DNA from: Hirudinaria manillensis
Taxonomy: Eukaryota > Annelida > Clitellata > Hirudinida > Hirudinidae
Length of the DNA: 64,000 nt
Reading direction: 5' to 3'
NCBI GenBank assembly: GCA_034509925.1
Contig: CM067533.1
Location: 6,568,035 to 6,632,034, forward strand
Below are positions 49,317-62,425 of the stretch, piece after piece; position 1 is the stretch's first letter; every line of letters starts with the position of its first letter. The notes beneath the pieces are model-generated. The model saw only the letters and a list, made by a program, of their open reading frames with translations. It was not told where the DNA came from and made no database searches. A program made the translations under genes and the position numbers.

Positions 49317-52138
49317 TACTATTATTATCAATATCACTGATGTAACTAACAACACAACTCTCTGTATTGTGTTGCAATCATCTTTCAACAAAACTGGCCA
49401 CTTGAAAATCACAATCGTTTATTGGCCAAAACATGTGGTTCTTATGATTGCCACGAGTTGGCAAAAGCTTGCAAAAGTATCGCCTCATTCACACCTAAGA
49501 AGAAGATGAAGAAGGAGATGATGACGACGACGACGATGGTGGTGATGATGACGACGACGAAGATGCCGTGATGGATGAACACTTTTGACGTGAGCTGAAC
49601 ATGAAACTACTCCTCAAAAATGAAATCGATAAGTTCAATGGAAAACAGCACAAGTCTTCAAGGCAATGGTGATGATGATGATGATGATGCTGATGATGAT
49701 GAGAATGGTGGCGGGGTGGGAGACCATGGTGGAGATGTGGGTCGACGCGGGCCAGCAGATTTATAATAGCGTGGCACTCGTCACTCACTGCACCCCATAG
49801 GGTCACACACCACCCATTACATCCCCTCCACCTACATCGTCATCATCACCGTCGCCACCATCGTCATCAATAATAACACCACACATACGTGATGGATCAT
49901 CATATCCTTAGATCACCATTAATTATCACGATTTCATTTCTTAATTGGAAAATCACGGCTTGTCGAAACCGAAACCAAGTTGTAAATCATCTTGTTAACA
50001 TTAAAATTAACATCAAACCAATTAAATTGGTCTCGGATCAATTTAAAATAATTTAAATAATTATTGCAGTAAATCGATTTAGCAATATTTCATTTTACGT
50101 TAGGTTAGCACCCGTCATCCATATAATATATATGTATATAATTGTATTTATATTTGTATAATTGTATTTATGTTTATATAATTGTATTTATATTTGTATA
50201 ATTGTATTTATGTTTATATAATTGTATTTATGTTTGTATAATTGTATTTATGTTTGTATAATTGTATTTATATTCATATAATTTATTTAACATTTACATT
50301 TATATTTAATATAAATACGTTTATATTCCCAACGTCATCGTTATCGCGTCCGACATATCCAACTCATGATATTTAACAAAGTTATTCAGAAAACTATCTT
50401 CATAATTACATCATAATTTTGTTACGACGATATATTTCATCATAGTGCAGTCCGACGGACTTCCAGCAAACCATGCAGATGATGATAATGATTGTGATGA
50501 AATTAAAACACTCCAAAGATCGTCATCATCATCATCATCATCGTCGTCGTCATCATCGTCGTCATCGTCATCATCATCATCATCAGCGAATAGTACGTTT
50601 CAAAGCCTATAGCCCGGCACAAACTAGAGAAAATGTCAAAAATCGAATCCGAAAGAGGTATTTGTAAGCGGAGGAATAACTTAATTGTTTACGTTCGGCC
50701 AGGTTTATTTATGTTCTCGTCGTATTTATGAAAAAGATTGGCTGCATGCCCAACACGGAATGAAAAAAAGTTGCGAAAATTCGCAAATATTTAGACAAAA
50801 TAAAATATTTCCGGCGTAAATATTTGTATAAAATCGTTAAATAATTTTTTAGACGAATGTTCTCACCTCAAATCTTGTCCGTTGTCATCGGAAGATACAT
50901 CGTCGATGTGGACTTGGTCGCATTCCTAAAGAGAAAATTATTTACATTTAAAAGTGAACTTCGAATTCAAATTCATTTCATGAAATAATAAAATAGCTTC
51001 CTTAGCAACCGTGACTTAGTAACTATAATTTAGAATTAGTAATTACGAAGACAAATTATTTGACGAAAGTCCACAGATGGCAAAGGTTCTCATATTCCAG
51101 GCAGACAAACAAAGTCCCGAGGACGCTTTTTGGTGGAAAGATGTTTCTAAAAATAGGATGTGTTGATGATAAATCTGGAGTCTGAGTAACGCAGGATTTT
51201 AGGGTGGACTAGTCTTTGAATGTCGTGCATCATCAAAGACAACCCAAAAGATGAGGTTGAAAGCGCTTCGGAGCGATGGAACTCGGATGCCGTGGGTGGG
51301 TGGATGAACCTGGAGATGGATGCTGGGGGGGTCAAGTGATGCCCTGCCTGTGGCTTAAGTTTGGATGGCTTTCCATCCCTACCTGAGGAACTTCTTTGGA
51401 CCAAACGCTTAGGTCGTGTTTTGTAATGGATCTGCTTTTAAACCATTTTCGAACGAATGGAGATCGTGGAGATTCTCGGATGTTTATGAATAGATAGAGA
51501 CGAGAAACTATTCACCAAGACATTCCTTCAATGAATTGTGGACTGAAGAAATTCAGTTCCCAATCGATGAATTACGGGGTGGTGAATTATCCAGGGGACG
51601 GTGGAATGAAAAAAGTGAGACTGGAGAGTTTTTGAAGAGAGCAGACGAGTACAGAAATTAGCGGCAAAGATTTATGCCGGAATAAAAAATGAAGACGATA
51701 ACGAGGAGACACGTGTTCATTTAAAATTCAAATCCATTCCTCACCGCGCAGACATTCTGTCCTCGTAAAATGAAAAAATATGTTCGTCAAGAAAATACAA
51801 GAAGTTTAAAAAGTTTATTGGGACGAATATCCGCCATTAGTTATATTATTTACAATATTAAACCGTAATAAAAAGTATATCATAATTGAGATTAAATATA
51901 ATAATATAAATAAATAAATAATATAATATAATATAATATAATATAATATAATATAATATAATATAATATAATATAATATAATATAATATAATATAATATA
52001 ATATAATATAATATAATATAATATAATATAATATAATATAATAATTACCTCGAGGTCATTGAAGAACAAATTATTGTCTGCCAAACTAAATATCATTTCC
52101 TCCATCCTCAGTCCCATTGAAACCGATGTCGGTGGGTC
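45694..52138 (-). CDS. EYA: Eyes absent (EYA) C-terminal domain, 3' seven exons (partial)
   Basis: EYA is a Six-family transcriptional co-activator whose conserved C-terminal domain is a HAD-fold protein-tyrosine phosphatase. Exons on the minus strand: 52138-52049, 50925-50867, 48291-48131, 47847-47733, 47004-46883, 46600-46500 and 45774-45694. All phases match, encoding the last 242 residues. They read [131 protein letters not shown] and a final ALDLGYL; GDGRDEE is the distal acidic HAD motif. The exon carrying the nucleophile motif (WDLDET) and the Pro/Ser/Thr-rich N-terminal half are not found. They must lie beyond 64,000 or in exons I cannot recognise, so the gene is cut by the window edge. 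Confidence 0.96.
49262..49320. repeat. (ATT)n microsatellite in EYA intron
   Basis: About 17 ATT units in the large intron between the EYA exons at 48291 and 50867. (GAT/GAC)n tracts at about 49513-49560 and 49670-49700 lie nearby. Confidence 0.9.
50138..50282. repeat. 20-bp tandem repeat in EYA intron
   Basis: Seven or eight copies of a 20-bp unit close to GTATAATTGTATTTATGTTT. TATGTTT and TATATTT variants alternate, hinting at a 40-bp higher-order unit in the left half. Confidence 0.92.
51916..52043. repeat. (TATAA)n array starting 5 nt after an EYA splice donor
   Basis: About 125 bp of near-perfect repeat. In the EYA transcript (minus strand) it reads (TTATA)n and begins about 5 nt into the intron that follows the exon ending at 52049. 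Confidence 0.96.
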
Positions 52139-53084
52139 CTGGATTCAAAAATGGTTTTGATAAATAAATAAATAAACAAATAAATAAATAAATAAAATTA
52201 TTTATGATATTAATAATATCACTAATTAATAAAATGTATTTTGTTTATTTTAACATTTCATTACTTTTAAAAAATATTTGAGAAATAACATTTTAATCCA
52301 GGTATCGAAATGAATTTCCTTCAAAATAATAAAATAATAATAAAAGCAAATACGGATTTCAGACATTCATTGGGACATCACAACGATTACAACAGCATTA
52401 ATTCGAACGATTTATGTTTAATTTAAGTTTAATTGGAACGAAAAGGAATTAAATAAGATTATTAATCTTTCAATTTAATAAATTAACTTTCAATAATTCA
52501 CTTCGGTTTTTCTGATTATGAAACTTCAAAGACCAATTCATCGTAAACAGACGCCCAAACATCTGCTGGAAAACATAAACAAAACAAAAAACCTAAACAA
52601 AATATAATACAAACTTATGGCAATTAAGATTAGTAATATTTAGAAAATAATAACGAATTACATAACGTAATTTATTTAAAATCGTATAACGGATTATCGA
52701 GCAAATGGTGACGAAATATTTTATTGTTAATAATATTATTTATATTACATTATATTATATATTATATTTTAATATTATTTTATTATATTATATTTACAAT
52801 ATTTAATAATTAATTACTTTAAAACAGCAACAGAAACTGTGTAGAGTTGACAAATCGCGATATAAAAACACGGCTTCGAATATCTTTTCTTAAAATAGGT
52901 TCACAGTTTATTCAGAGACAAATTTTAAAACATTAGTTTCACTTTAAATCAAACATTATGTTTTTAATTATCAACAACATTGATGTGATAATTTATTTAC
53001 TATCATTAAGCAATCGTTAAATTATATTTAATACAACCAAAAACGTCTTATCGTTATTATTATTATTATTATTAATATTATCAC

Positions 53085-53138
<54 letters not shown>

Positions 53139-54640
53139 CATTACTAATCATAATAAAACATTAATAATAAGCATTAATTAGGGCATCCATAATAACTGGC
53201 CTAGGGGCCGCTGGAGGTGACAAATAAGAGATGATGATGATGATAGGAAGGGTATGGTGTCGCCATGGGAGGCAGCCAATTAGCGTCCTTAACGACAGAA
53301 GTAGCCCCATCACTGTCTGGAAAATTATAACCAAACGACGTCTGCCTTCATTCGCGCTCAATTTTCCAGCAGCGGATTTAATATGATCGACTGTTCTTTC
53401 ATGTGTTTATGACGATTTTGTTTGGGATTTTTGAAAAAAAATAGTATTTAATGTTAATATAATAATAATAATAATAATTATAATAATAATAATATTATTA
53501 TATTATATATATATTAATATATTATTAATATCAACAAATGAATTATTATTATTACTATTATTATTATTATATATTATATATATATTATTATTATAATATT
53601 AATAATAATAAGTTTGTTGATATTTTTTATTTACGGTCAATAAATATGATGATTTTGTTGATCCTGGATAAAAATGATAATTAAAAACAGGAAATAATTT
53701 TAATAATTTATAATCTTGTCCATAAATTTTTTAATGGAATATTAATAAAATATTAATTAATTTAATTAATTAAATTTAATAAAATATTATCCATAAAATA
53801 TATCCAGAATAGTATTACACATCACTAGAGACAACATTAAACGAAAGTGTTTTGAAAAGTCGCATGGAAAAATTGATTAGGAGAGATGCTGATGAACAGA
53901 AGAGAGAGGGAAAAGGAAAGAGACACTTGTTGGAGACGCAAGATGGCGGGCAAATAAGGAGCAGACGACAGAATCATGACGGAGCGATGGAGTGACAAAT
54001 TAATGGATGTTGATTCCTGTCTGAACTCAATTGAACGAATCCACTCATCCACTCGGCTTGACTAACAGCTTGGAAAAATTTTATTTTTATGTTTCATTTG
54101 TTCGGATTTATTGGCAACATTACTGGCGCCATTTTGTTTATTTTCTTCATACACCAATCAAAATAGGGATGTGCTCCTTTAAAGATTTAAAATAATTTCC
54201 AAAATAATAACAAAATGGTGTTGACGTCGTAGCCATGGTGACAGCTGATAATGATTCAACAGAAGACCTTTCTGAAGTATTAGTAAATTCAAGAGTAATG
54301 AATAAATTCGAATTAATTCTAATTATAAATGATTTACGTGTTAAAATGTTATAAATGAGGTTAAAATGATTTAAATATCTGCTAGGATTGTGACGCAAGG
54401 ATAATTTATTTCCAGGTTTAATGTCTCGACCATGACTCATATTCGCAGCTCTTGGTATGGTGGAAGCAATTAATGAAATTATGATTGTATTATAAATTAT
54501 TATTATTATAAATATTATTAACATTATTAATATTATTAAACAATAAATTAAGCAATATAACAACTCCAATAATAATAATAATCATTTTTATTATTTTATT
54601 ATTGTCATTATTATTATTATTATTATTCCTTCTAATTAAA
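52139..54640. other. Non-coding region upstream of EYA phosphatase exons
   Basis: Presumed EYA intron. It contains (AAAT)n at about 52163-52196, (ATT)n at about 53055-53140, TA-rich and (AAT)n DNA at about 53460-53615, and further AT-rich sequence. The open frames are short or repeat-derived and none resembles EYA or another family. Confidence 0.55.
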
Positions 54641-54960
54641 ATTATATAGGTCGAGGTGGTGGCCACAGATGAACCGGTTGAACTCGTCGTGATTGAAGAG
54701 CAACAGCGCCATCTTCAAGAACAAGAACTGAGCACCTGCCGTCTCGACTGACCAATAGAAAGAAGCGCAGACCGGAAGGGCCTCTCAGGACCAGATGAGC
54801 GCATGCGCAGACGCACAGGCGCAGTCCCGGTTTCAGATTTCCACGGACTGGCGATGGAGGGAACGTTTGATTATAAGCATTCGATGTTCGGGCGCTGTTT
54901 TTAATTACATGGAAGAATTCAGGCTCCGAGAGTTGAAAAGTGGACAAGACTCTCAGTTAG
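54641..54960. other. GC-richer segment open on both strands, function unknown
   Basis: About 300 bp, distinctly less AT-rich than its flanks. On the minus strand one frame (54642-54947) is open for 101 codons. Another, ending at about 54645, reads AGAQFLFLKMALLLFNHDEF and then stops shortly after. On the plus strand an AG at 54650 is followed by an open frame beginning VEVVATDEPVELVVIEEQQ and ending near 54752. I cannot assign any of these. It could be a small exon, a conserved regulatory element or chance. Confidence 0.3.
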
Positions 54961-57900
54961 AGAATCTCAGACTAGGAATCATCGCAACTTGTTGTTGGTG
55001 TTGAGGTTGTTGGAGTCGATGTTGGTGATCTTGTTGCGATGTTGTTGTTGATTGTTGATGTTGTGGTTATGTGTTTTGTGGACAAAGCGTTGGCAAACAA
55101 AATGACAAAAGAAACAGGAGTTAAGAACATCATTCCTGGAATGAATGATTGGATTGTAATATTAAACGACTCAAAAATGAATGTTTTCCTTAAATTTTGG
55201 TAATTAAATTACTTTTTAAAGTAAGAAAAAAAAAACGTAAATAAATAAAAAAAATTCGTCTCCGAGAAATTTTATGAATGAAATTTCGTCGGTTTTGAAT
55301 TTCCAAGTTGATTAGATTTTGTCAGAACAGAGCCAGATTGCTCTCTGGGAATTAGTTTAACCAACAAACACGCCACCCGTTACGATGATGATGATGACGA
55401 TGATGTTGGTGATGATGACGATGATGGCGATCATGATGATGAGAAGGAGGAAAAGCAGGAGGTTGGTGATGATGGCATTAATGGTGACAGTGGCAAAGGC
55501 AATGGAATCTTTAAAAAGTATTTGTCACAAATTTTAATAGAAGCGCCAGCGACGTTTGATGACAACCAGGTACTTGAAACTTCAAGCCAACGACTTTTCA
55601 AACGGGACGACCCCAGAAGTGAAACAAGTGACGTTCAACAGCGGTTGAAAAACAAAAAAAAGAAAGGGACGTGCGCGGTTTGGTGCATGCGATTGGCTAA
55701 ATGCATTAGATGCGGTGCATTGGCGGGAATGATGATGATGATGATGACGACGATGATGATAATATTACTGCATAGTAATGGTTGATGATGCACGAGAGAT
55801 ATGAGTGAATGAGTGAGTAAACATTGCAAGCACCAAGAATTCTCGGATGTGACGAGTTTTGACTCGACTGTCAATACACCATTAAAAAACAATTATTGCC
55901 AACCACCGATCGTGACCTCATCATCATCATCACCATTACTACCACTGCCATCGTCATCGTCACCATCGTCATTAGCAGCATCATCATCGTCGTCGTCGTC
56001 TTGTTTTGCACCGCTCTTCTAAAAACTACCATCCAACATCATCTTAAAGTCTAATAATGATTATTAATATCGAATTACCATTATGACCAGAGTCATCATC
56101 ATCATCTTCTTTTATCTTCATCATCATCACTGCTTTTGATTCGTGCTTTAAACAAACCGATGTTTATCTGATTATGTGAAGCCATTAAAAATTCGCATTA
56201 AAATTGAGGACGGCACATGTCGAACAGATTTCGATGATCACTATGGGGTTGAAGACGACGACGACGAAGACGACGACGACGACGATGATGATGATGATGA
56301 CGACGACGACGATGATGACGATGATGATGACAGTGGGGATAGCTGAGGATTGACAAGAAGACGTCATGGTAACGATGGTGCTCATCGTCATTATCATCAT
56401 CGTAGTCATCATCACCATAATCATCATTGACTTCCGTCACTCCACCCCATTGCAATTAGCATTCCTTTGTTAACTTCTCCGCTGATCACACAAGAGCACA
56501 CGAGCACACATTCGCACCTTGAGAGGTGGAATGATTCTCCAACTTGCAAACAACTCGGTTTGATGGAAAGCTATTCTCGGAAGGACTTGACGGACAAATG
56601 GTTGTTTTGCACGCATGGACGCAAACGAAGGATAGTAATAGTAGTGATGATGATGAAGATGAAGATGATGATGATGATGATGATGATGATGACGAGGAGG
56701 AAGATGGCGGTGATAACGACGTTAATGATCTATGTTTGCACGAAGATGACGACGACGACGACGAAACAGACATGTTATGACCGACATTGAAACATGGAGA
56801 TTAAAATCGTTTAAATTATTGCACAACCAAACAGAAGCCTAGATGGAGCCTGAAAGCAGATTCACATCCATCACACGCGCACCAACTCCGAGCGCGAGTT
56901 CACGCACGCCTCAAACAAACAATCCACAGCGTGTGGCAGGATTTTTGACATCCATCAAATAAACAGTTGGAAACTCGACCAATCAGAGCGAGGGAACGAC
57001 TTTTCAAAGGCAACACGTGCTCCGTGAGATTCAAAAATTCAAAAACACCCTTCAATCATCCTCTGAGCGTGGGAGTCGATAAAAAATATTGAAGTTCGAT
57101 TAAAAAAAAAAAAGATTATTGGTGTCAAAAAAAAACGTATCGGACACGAAACTTCTTAAGGCTTAATTTTAGAAGTTTCCGTCCCTCATTCTTCATCATA
57201 TCATAACATGACAACTAACGTCATCTATTGTCGTCGTCGTCGTCATCACATATCATCGTCGTCGTCGTCGTCTCGAAAATGGCGAGAGATTCTTGAGGGT
57301 TGACTTTCAAATGACCACAGACTAAATTTGCGATTTGCTACGCGGAAGTATTTCAGAGGAAGAATAACCGAACAACAACGACGACGACAACAGCAGCAGC
57401 AGCAACAATAACAACCAGAACAACCATAACAACCAGTACAACCATAACAACAACATCATCATCAGACTTTATCTGAACGTCCGCCACTTTAGGAAAACAG
57501 AATCCTTTCGCCATGTTTCAATTTGTAATCATTAACCCGTACCACTTATCGCCTAAACAAACACAATCGAACATGAAATTCGTCAACACCACCTCATTAC
57601 ATCCAGCGAAATGATAATCACCAACTGGAGTGATCCCGCGGATGCTAGCGAGCGATTGATGGACGGACGGACGGATGGATGAACGGACAGACGGACGGAT
57701 GAATGAGGAGATGGAAAGACTCGGCGAGTGGAGGAGCAAAAGCACCTGGTGAACTTTTTGTGGAGAAAACCTGCGATCAATTTAGCAGCGCGACCTGCCC
57801 AGGATAACGAACAACAACAACATCATCAACAACAACAGCAATAACAACATCATCAACAACAACAACAACTTCGCAACAACAATAGGCTTCAACACAACAA

Positions 57901-60684
57901 AGAGTAACATTTAACCCCTAAATGAGGTCGAAAACTGAACGTTGCACGCTGGAAGTTTGACGTCCACAGCCGCAAACACAACTTTGACGCCCTTTTCCAG
58001 GCAATGTTAATTGGCATTATAACAATTCAAGTGAACCCGCAACAACCACAACAGCAGCAGCTTCAATGACCAACAACGACTACAACAAATACAACAACTA
58101 ATGGTAATCATCTTGAAGTTAGAACTAAGCAGATAGGTATTTAGATATTATTTGGTATTTTGTTTCAAATTCATCAATGTTTCTGAAAATGTCTTGAAAT
58201 GTTTTAAATTTATCACCAAACGATTGTGATAATTTTTTCCTTTTAATTACGCAATCAGAGGAAGCGACTGAGCGTCAAGAAACACCAAGCGACCACCTAG
58301 CTGTCTACCTGCTCCCCATCAATCAAGGTAGATGTCGCGGGGTACAAACCGGCGCACGGAAGGTTTGGTTGATACGTCGTAAAATGGAAAACAATCAGTG
58401 ATTGATTGGCCATCAATCAATCGAATCGAAGCATGTTTTTCAAACACTTTGCAAAGTCGAAACAATGGAAACAATGACTGCTGGATTTCTGGAAAGATTT
58501 CTTCCCCTCGGAAAAGAGAAGAAGTTTGAAGGGATATTTGTTTACAAACAATGGCAGTGCGGGAATGCGCTGACATGTGTTTTGAGAGATTGGCACCTCA
58601 GGTAACGAGGCAACATGTCGATCATCGTCATCATCGTCCTCATCCTCATCATCGTCGTCATCATCGTCATCATCATCCTCATCCTCATCATCATCGTCAT
58701 TAACAAGCGTGGCGCTCCATTTCATAATGTGCATTCAACAAACATCTCAGAACTATTTGAATAGGATTGAAATAAAGAAAACATCGCTTCCTTAATTGAT
58801 CTCAAATCCATGACTCACCAGGCAACTTTGAATCGGAAGACGCAAATAATGAAAACAACAACAACAACAACATCAACGACGATAATAAAAATAAAAATCT
58901 GGAGAGATGGATAGAGAGAGCAAGAGATAAAGGAAGAAACTGGAGAGAGGAAGGAGACTTTTAGAGGATAGTCGAGTGGTTAAACAGCGAGAAAATCTTT
59001 CCTCAGTGGATAAAAGGCACAAATGGAATTGTTAATTAGCCAGAAGATCATTTGATCCCTGGCGACGTCAAGAAAGAAGGCAGAAGAAAAAAAATGTGGG
59101 GAGTGATGGGTGGAGATGGGTGGAGATGGGTGGAGTGATGGGTGGTGAAGGGGAGGCGTTGGGGGGGATGTTGTGACTAACTAGTCGAGTGGTCCTTGAA
59201 GACAATTAGCATCCACTAAGGACTTCACTTTTTGCACGCTGGTGGATGGAAGAATCGAAGAAAAGTCGACTTATGCATAACGTTCTGAGTTGAATTCTCC
59301 AGCCCCACGTCTCCAAAACCATTAAAGGATGATAATGACGACGACGACGACGATGATCCAATGGATGGTCTGAATGAGCAGAAACTTGCACGTAGAAGCG
59401 GATCCATTAATAGAATCCCGAAGCCATAAATCTGTCTGAGAGGCACAACTTGCACAAGTTTAACTTGCATTGACGAAGTGCTTTACGTTCGTAAAGTTTG
59501 CTTTCCCGATCTGCTAAGTCTCAGTTGCTAATGAAAATGCGTGCCCTCAGTTCCATTCAGTCTGCGACGTCATCGTGGAATAAATCGATCGAATCACCAG
59601 AACATTTTTGGACAGACAAATGTCACGAAAATCACTTTTTTTTGCCTACAAGATGGCAAGAACTCCTATAACCCAGCAGTGATCGTGATTTTGCACTTCT
59701 TTTCAAAAACCACAAAACCCTCTTCTTTCCCCTGCCTCCTCCTCCTCCTCATCACCATCATTATCATCATAGCTCATAATCCATATTTCCTGACGCTGCA
59801 AATTATGAGGACATCCAATAAACTTTTCCTTCCCCGGAGCTGGTAAGTGGAGACCTGTTCATCTCGTCAACCAATTAGGCCTGGAAAGCTTTGAAAATCA
59901 GCCAGAAATACATTCTGGAAATCCGTCTTTGCAGAATTCCACCGTCTAAAAATAGCTCATGAAAAAAATACGTCTGCGTCTATTTTTAAGTGAATTTCAA
60001 CCGACGTATCGTATTAGCGACCTATAAATCTCCAACCAATGGGATGAGACTATCGCCTTAGCCTGGGAACACGTTCCACTTTGTCCACAATAAACATGGA
60101 AGTCCTTATTTTCCACGAGAATGATTGATCGACTGATTGATTGATTGATTGAATGATTGATTGAATGATTGATAACATTCGAAAGTGGTGCGATACTTGG
60201 ACTCCTAAATTACAACCCAAATCCAATGGAAGGACGGCGGATGTCATTAGCAGGCAACAACAACAACGCTGTGAATTCACATCGAGAGACATCGAGATTA
60301 ACATCAGCCTAAACGCTCACGGAGCTCGTAGTCGTGGCTTTAAAAAGAAGAAAAAAAACACGAATAACTTGCAATAAATATTTCTAAAGGCGATGATTAA
60401 TGAAATATTGAAATTCTCCTCGTATGACTCCTAAAAAAAACGCAGCCTCAACTTTAATGTGCCTTCCGTGGCAACCACATGTTCGGCTGTTCGGATCCCT
60501 GGGTGGCATTCCAAACCGTTGCCGCCCCTATTCCACCTCCTTCCACGTTAAACAAGGAAAAGCGTTTGTTAATTACAGACGGCACTTAATAACAAGCGAG
60601 ATATGGGCGGACGTTTTGCCATCCGAATGTTTTAACAAGATTTCTGCTCTCAAACTACTATCAAATTCCCCAGAGAGTACCCAT
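54961..60684. other. Non-coding, dense (GAT/GAC)n and (CAA)n tracts
   Basis: No exon recognised. The stretch is punctuated by trinucleotide tracts: (GAT)n at about 55384-55445 and 55727-55760, (ATC)n at about 55918-55998, GAC/GAT at about 56245-56335 and 56645-56765, CAA/CAG at about 57370-57460 and 57800-57875, and ATC at about 58620-58705, plus GGAC/GGAT at about 57656-57705 and GGGTGGAGAT units at about 59103-59150. The many Asp-, His- or Ser-rich frames come from these tracts. Confidence 0.55.
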
Positions 60685-60776
60685 AAACTACCCACAAACT
60701 ACCTACAAGCTACCGGCAAACTACCCAAAGACTACCCGCAAACTACCCAAAGACTACCCACAAACTACCCATGGCC
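60685..60776. repeat. Roughly 11-13-bp minisatellite (ACTACCCACAA type)
   Basis: About eight imperfect copies of an ACTACCC-A-AA unit. The repeat produces the LPTNY/LPKDYPQTTQ-like pattern within a 189-codon plus-strand frame at 60424-60993, which is therefore not evidence of a gene. Confidence 0.85.
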
Positions 60777-62050
60777 AGTCTCACTCACCCTCTATTTCAC
60801 TCCGGACTTCCAACGGAGCTGTCAGCCACCTCTTATCAATCTGCTAAATGTTCTGATGGAAGGACCGATAAGGAACCTCCTGACCTCGGTAACAGCAACA
60901 TTCGTTGCCACGGTAACCGTTTGTTTTGATTATGATTATGGTTGCGGTCATGGTAATGATGATTTTGATAGCCACGACATGACGTCATTATGACTCTGAC
61001 TCTGGTGAACAAGTATGAAAAGTTGGTTGCCGAGGAAATATGAAATTGAAAGTTGAATTGAAATTGAAAGTTGAATTGAAATTGAATTTGTTGACCAACA
61101 TCGCAACAAGTGCTCTTCAACATATTAATCTCAACAAACTGTTAATTGGCATTCGCTCACACACATCCAAACACACACACACACACACACCACGATGACA
61201 TATCCAGGTATGCCGGAGGTGGAATGAAGGTGCTAACTCGTTTTAAAGTTCCTCCATCGTTCATTGACAGTCCCTCCAATGAAGAGATTCACATCAAATT
61301 CCCAACTGACACTAATAGAGGGAGCAGTCACTTTCAGAGTCAGTGACCCGCTGTGACCATCTTGGAAACAACACAAGTCAGAAACTATCGCATTCTCATG
61401 CCAACTCCGTCTGAAGGTTTTTCCAACTTGTGAATTGAATCGTAATGGATAGATAATTGATTGATTAATTGATTGATTGTTTGGATTGAAGGAACAATTG
61501 AGGTCAAATTGATTGATGGTGATTGTTTCTACAGGAAGGAAAGAAGGATTGATTGAAATCCAAGCTCTGAGAGTGTTACGCAATGGGACTTAGTGCAGGA
61601 AATCTTTGCGATTGAACTGATTGCTTTGCTATTAACAATAATATTATTATAATTATATTACATATCATATTATGAATAAATACAATTACAACTAAATATT
61701 GATGTCATTAACATTATTATTTAAATATTAATAATAATATTTATTAACACCTTTGAAATTATTATATTTCTTTTTTAAACTTCATTCATTTAAAACTTCA
61801 GATGGAATGGTGATATGAATTACATTGACTTCTGATCGGTGATGATGAATAAATAAATAAATAAATTAATCAATTAATTAATTATTATGTTGGGAATTTA
61901 TAAATTAATGAATAAATAAATAATTTCAATTTAAAGCCTAGCTGAATGACATTATTTTAACCATCGAAAGGGCATCTGTTTTGTCCATTATGGAACAAGA
62001 GGCAATGAAATTGACTTGAGACATCCTCATAAACATCACGAACGTTTTTC
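60777..62050. other. Non-coding; short A+T repeats
   Basis: No exon recognised. It contains a short internal repeat, GAAATTGAAAGTTGAATT, at about 61035-61087, (CA)n at about 61173-61189, GATT runs at about 61450-61480 and (AAAT)n at about 61849-61865. Confidence 0.55.
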
Positions 62051-62051
62051 C

Positions 62052-62425
62052 CAATCGTTCACTCACTCACTCATCCATCCATCCATCCATCCATCCATCC
62101 ATCCATCCATCCATCCATCCATCCATCCATCCATCCATCCATCCATCCATCCATCCATCCATCCATCCATCCATCCATCCATCCATCCATCCATCCATCC
62201 ATCCATCCATCCATCCATCCATCCATCCATCCATCCATCCATCCATCCATCCATCCATCCATCCATCCATCCATCCATCATTCCATCCATCCATCCATCC
62301 ATCCATCCATCCATCCATCCATCCATCCATCCATCCATCCATCCATCCATCCATCCATCCATCCATCCATCCATCCATCCATCCATCCATCCATCCATCC
62401 ATCCATCCATCCATCCATCCATCCA
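62052..62425. repeat. (CATC)n tetranucleotide array, about 370 bp
   Basis: An almost perfect run of ATCC/CATC units with a single visible interruption at about 62280. All six reading directions give tetrapeptide patterns (HPSI or WMDG), which are artefacts. A shorter satellite of the same unit lies at about 62793-62850. Confidence 0.98.

Noticed and set aside
60424-60993. 189-codon plus-strand frame, the longest non-microsatellite frame in the right third
   Set aside because: Its middle is a minisatellite and its end a GAT tract; no domain, no splice context and no recognisable family.
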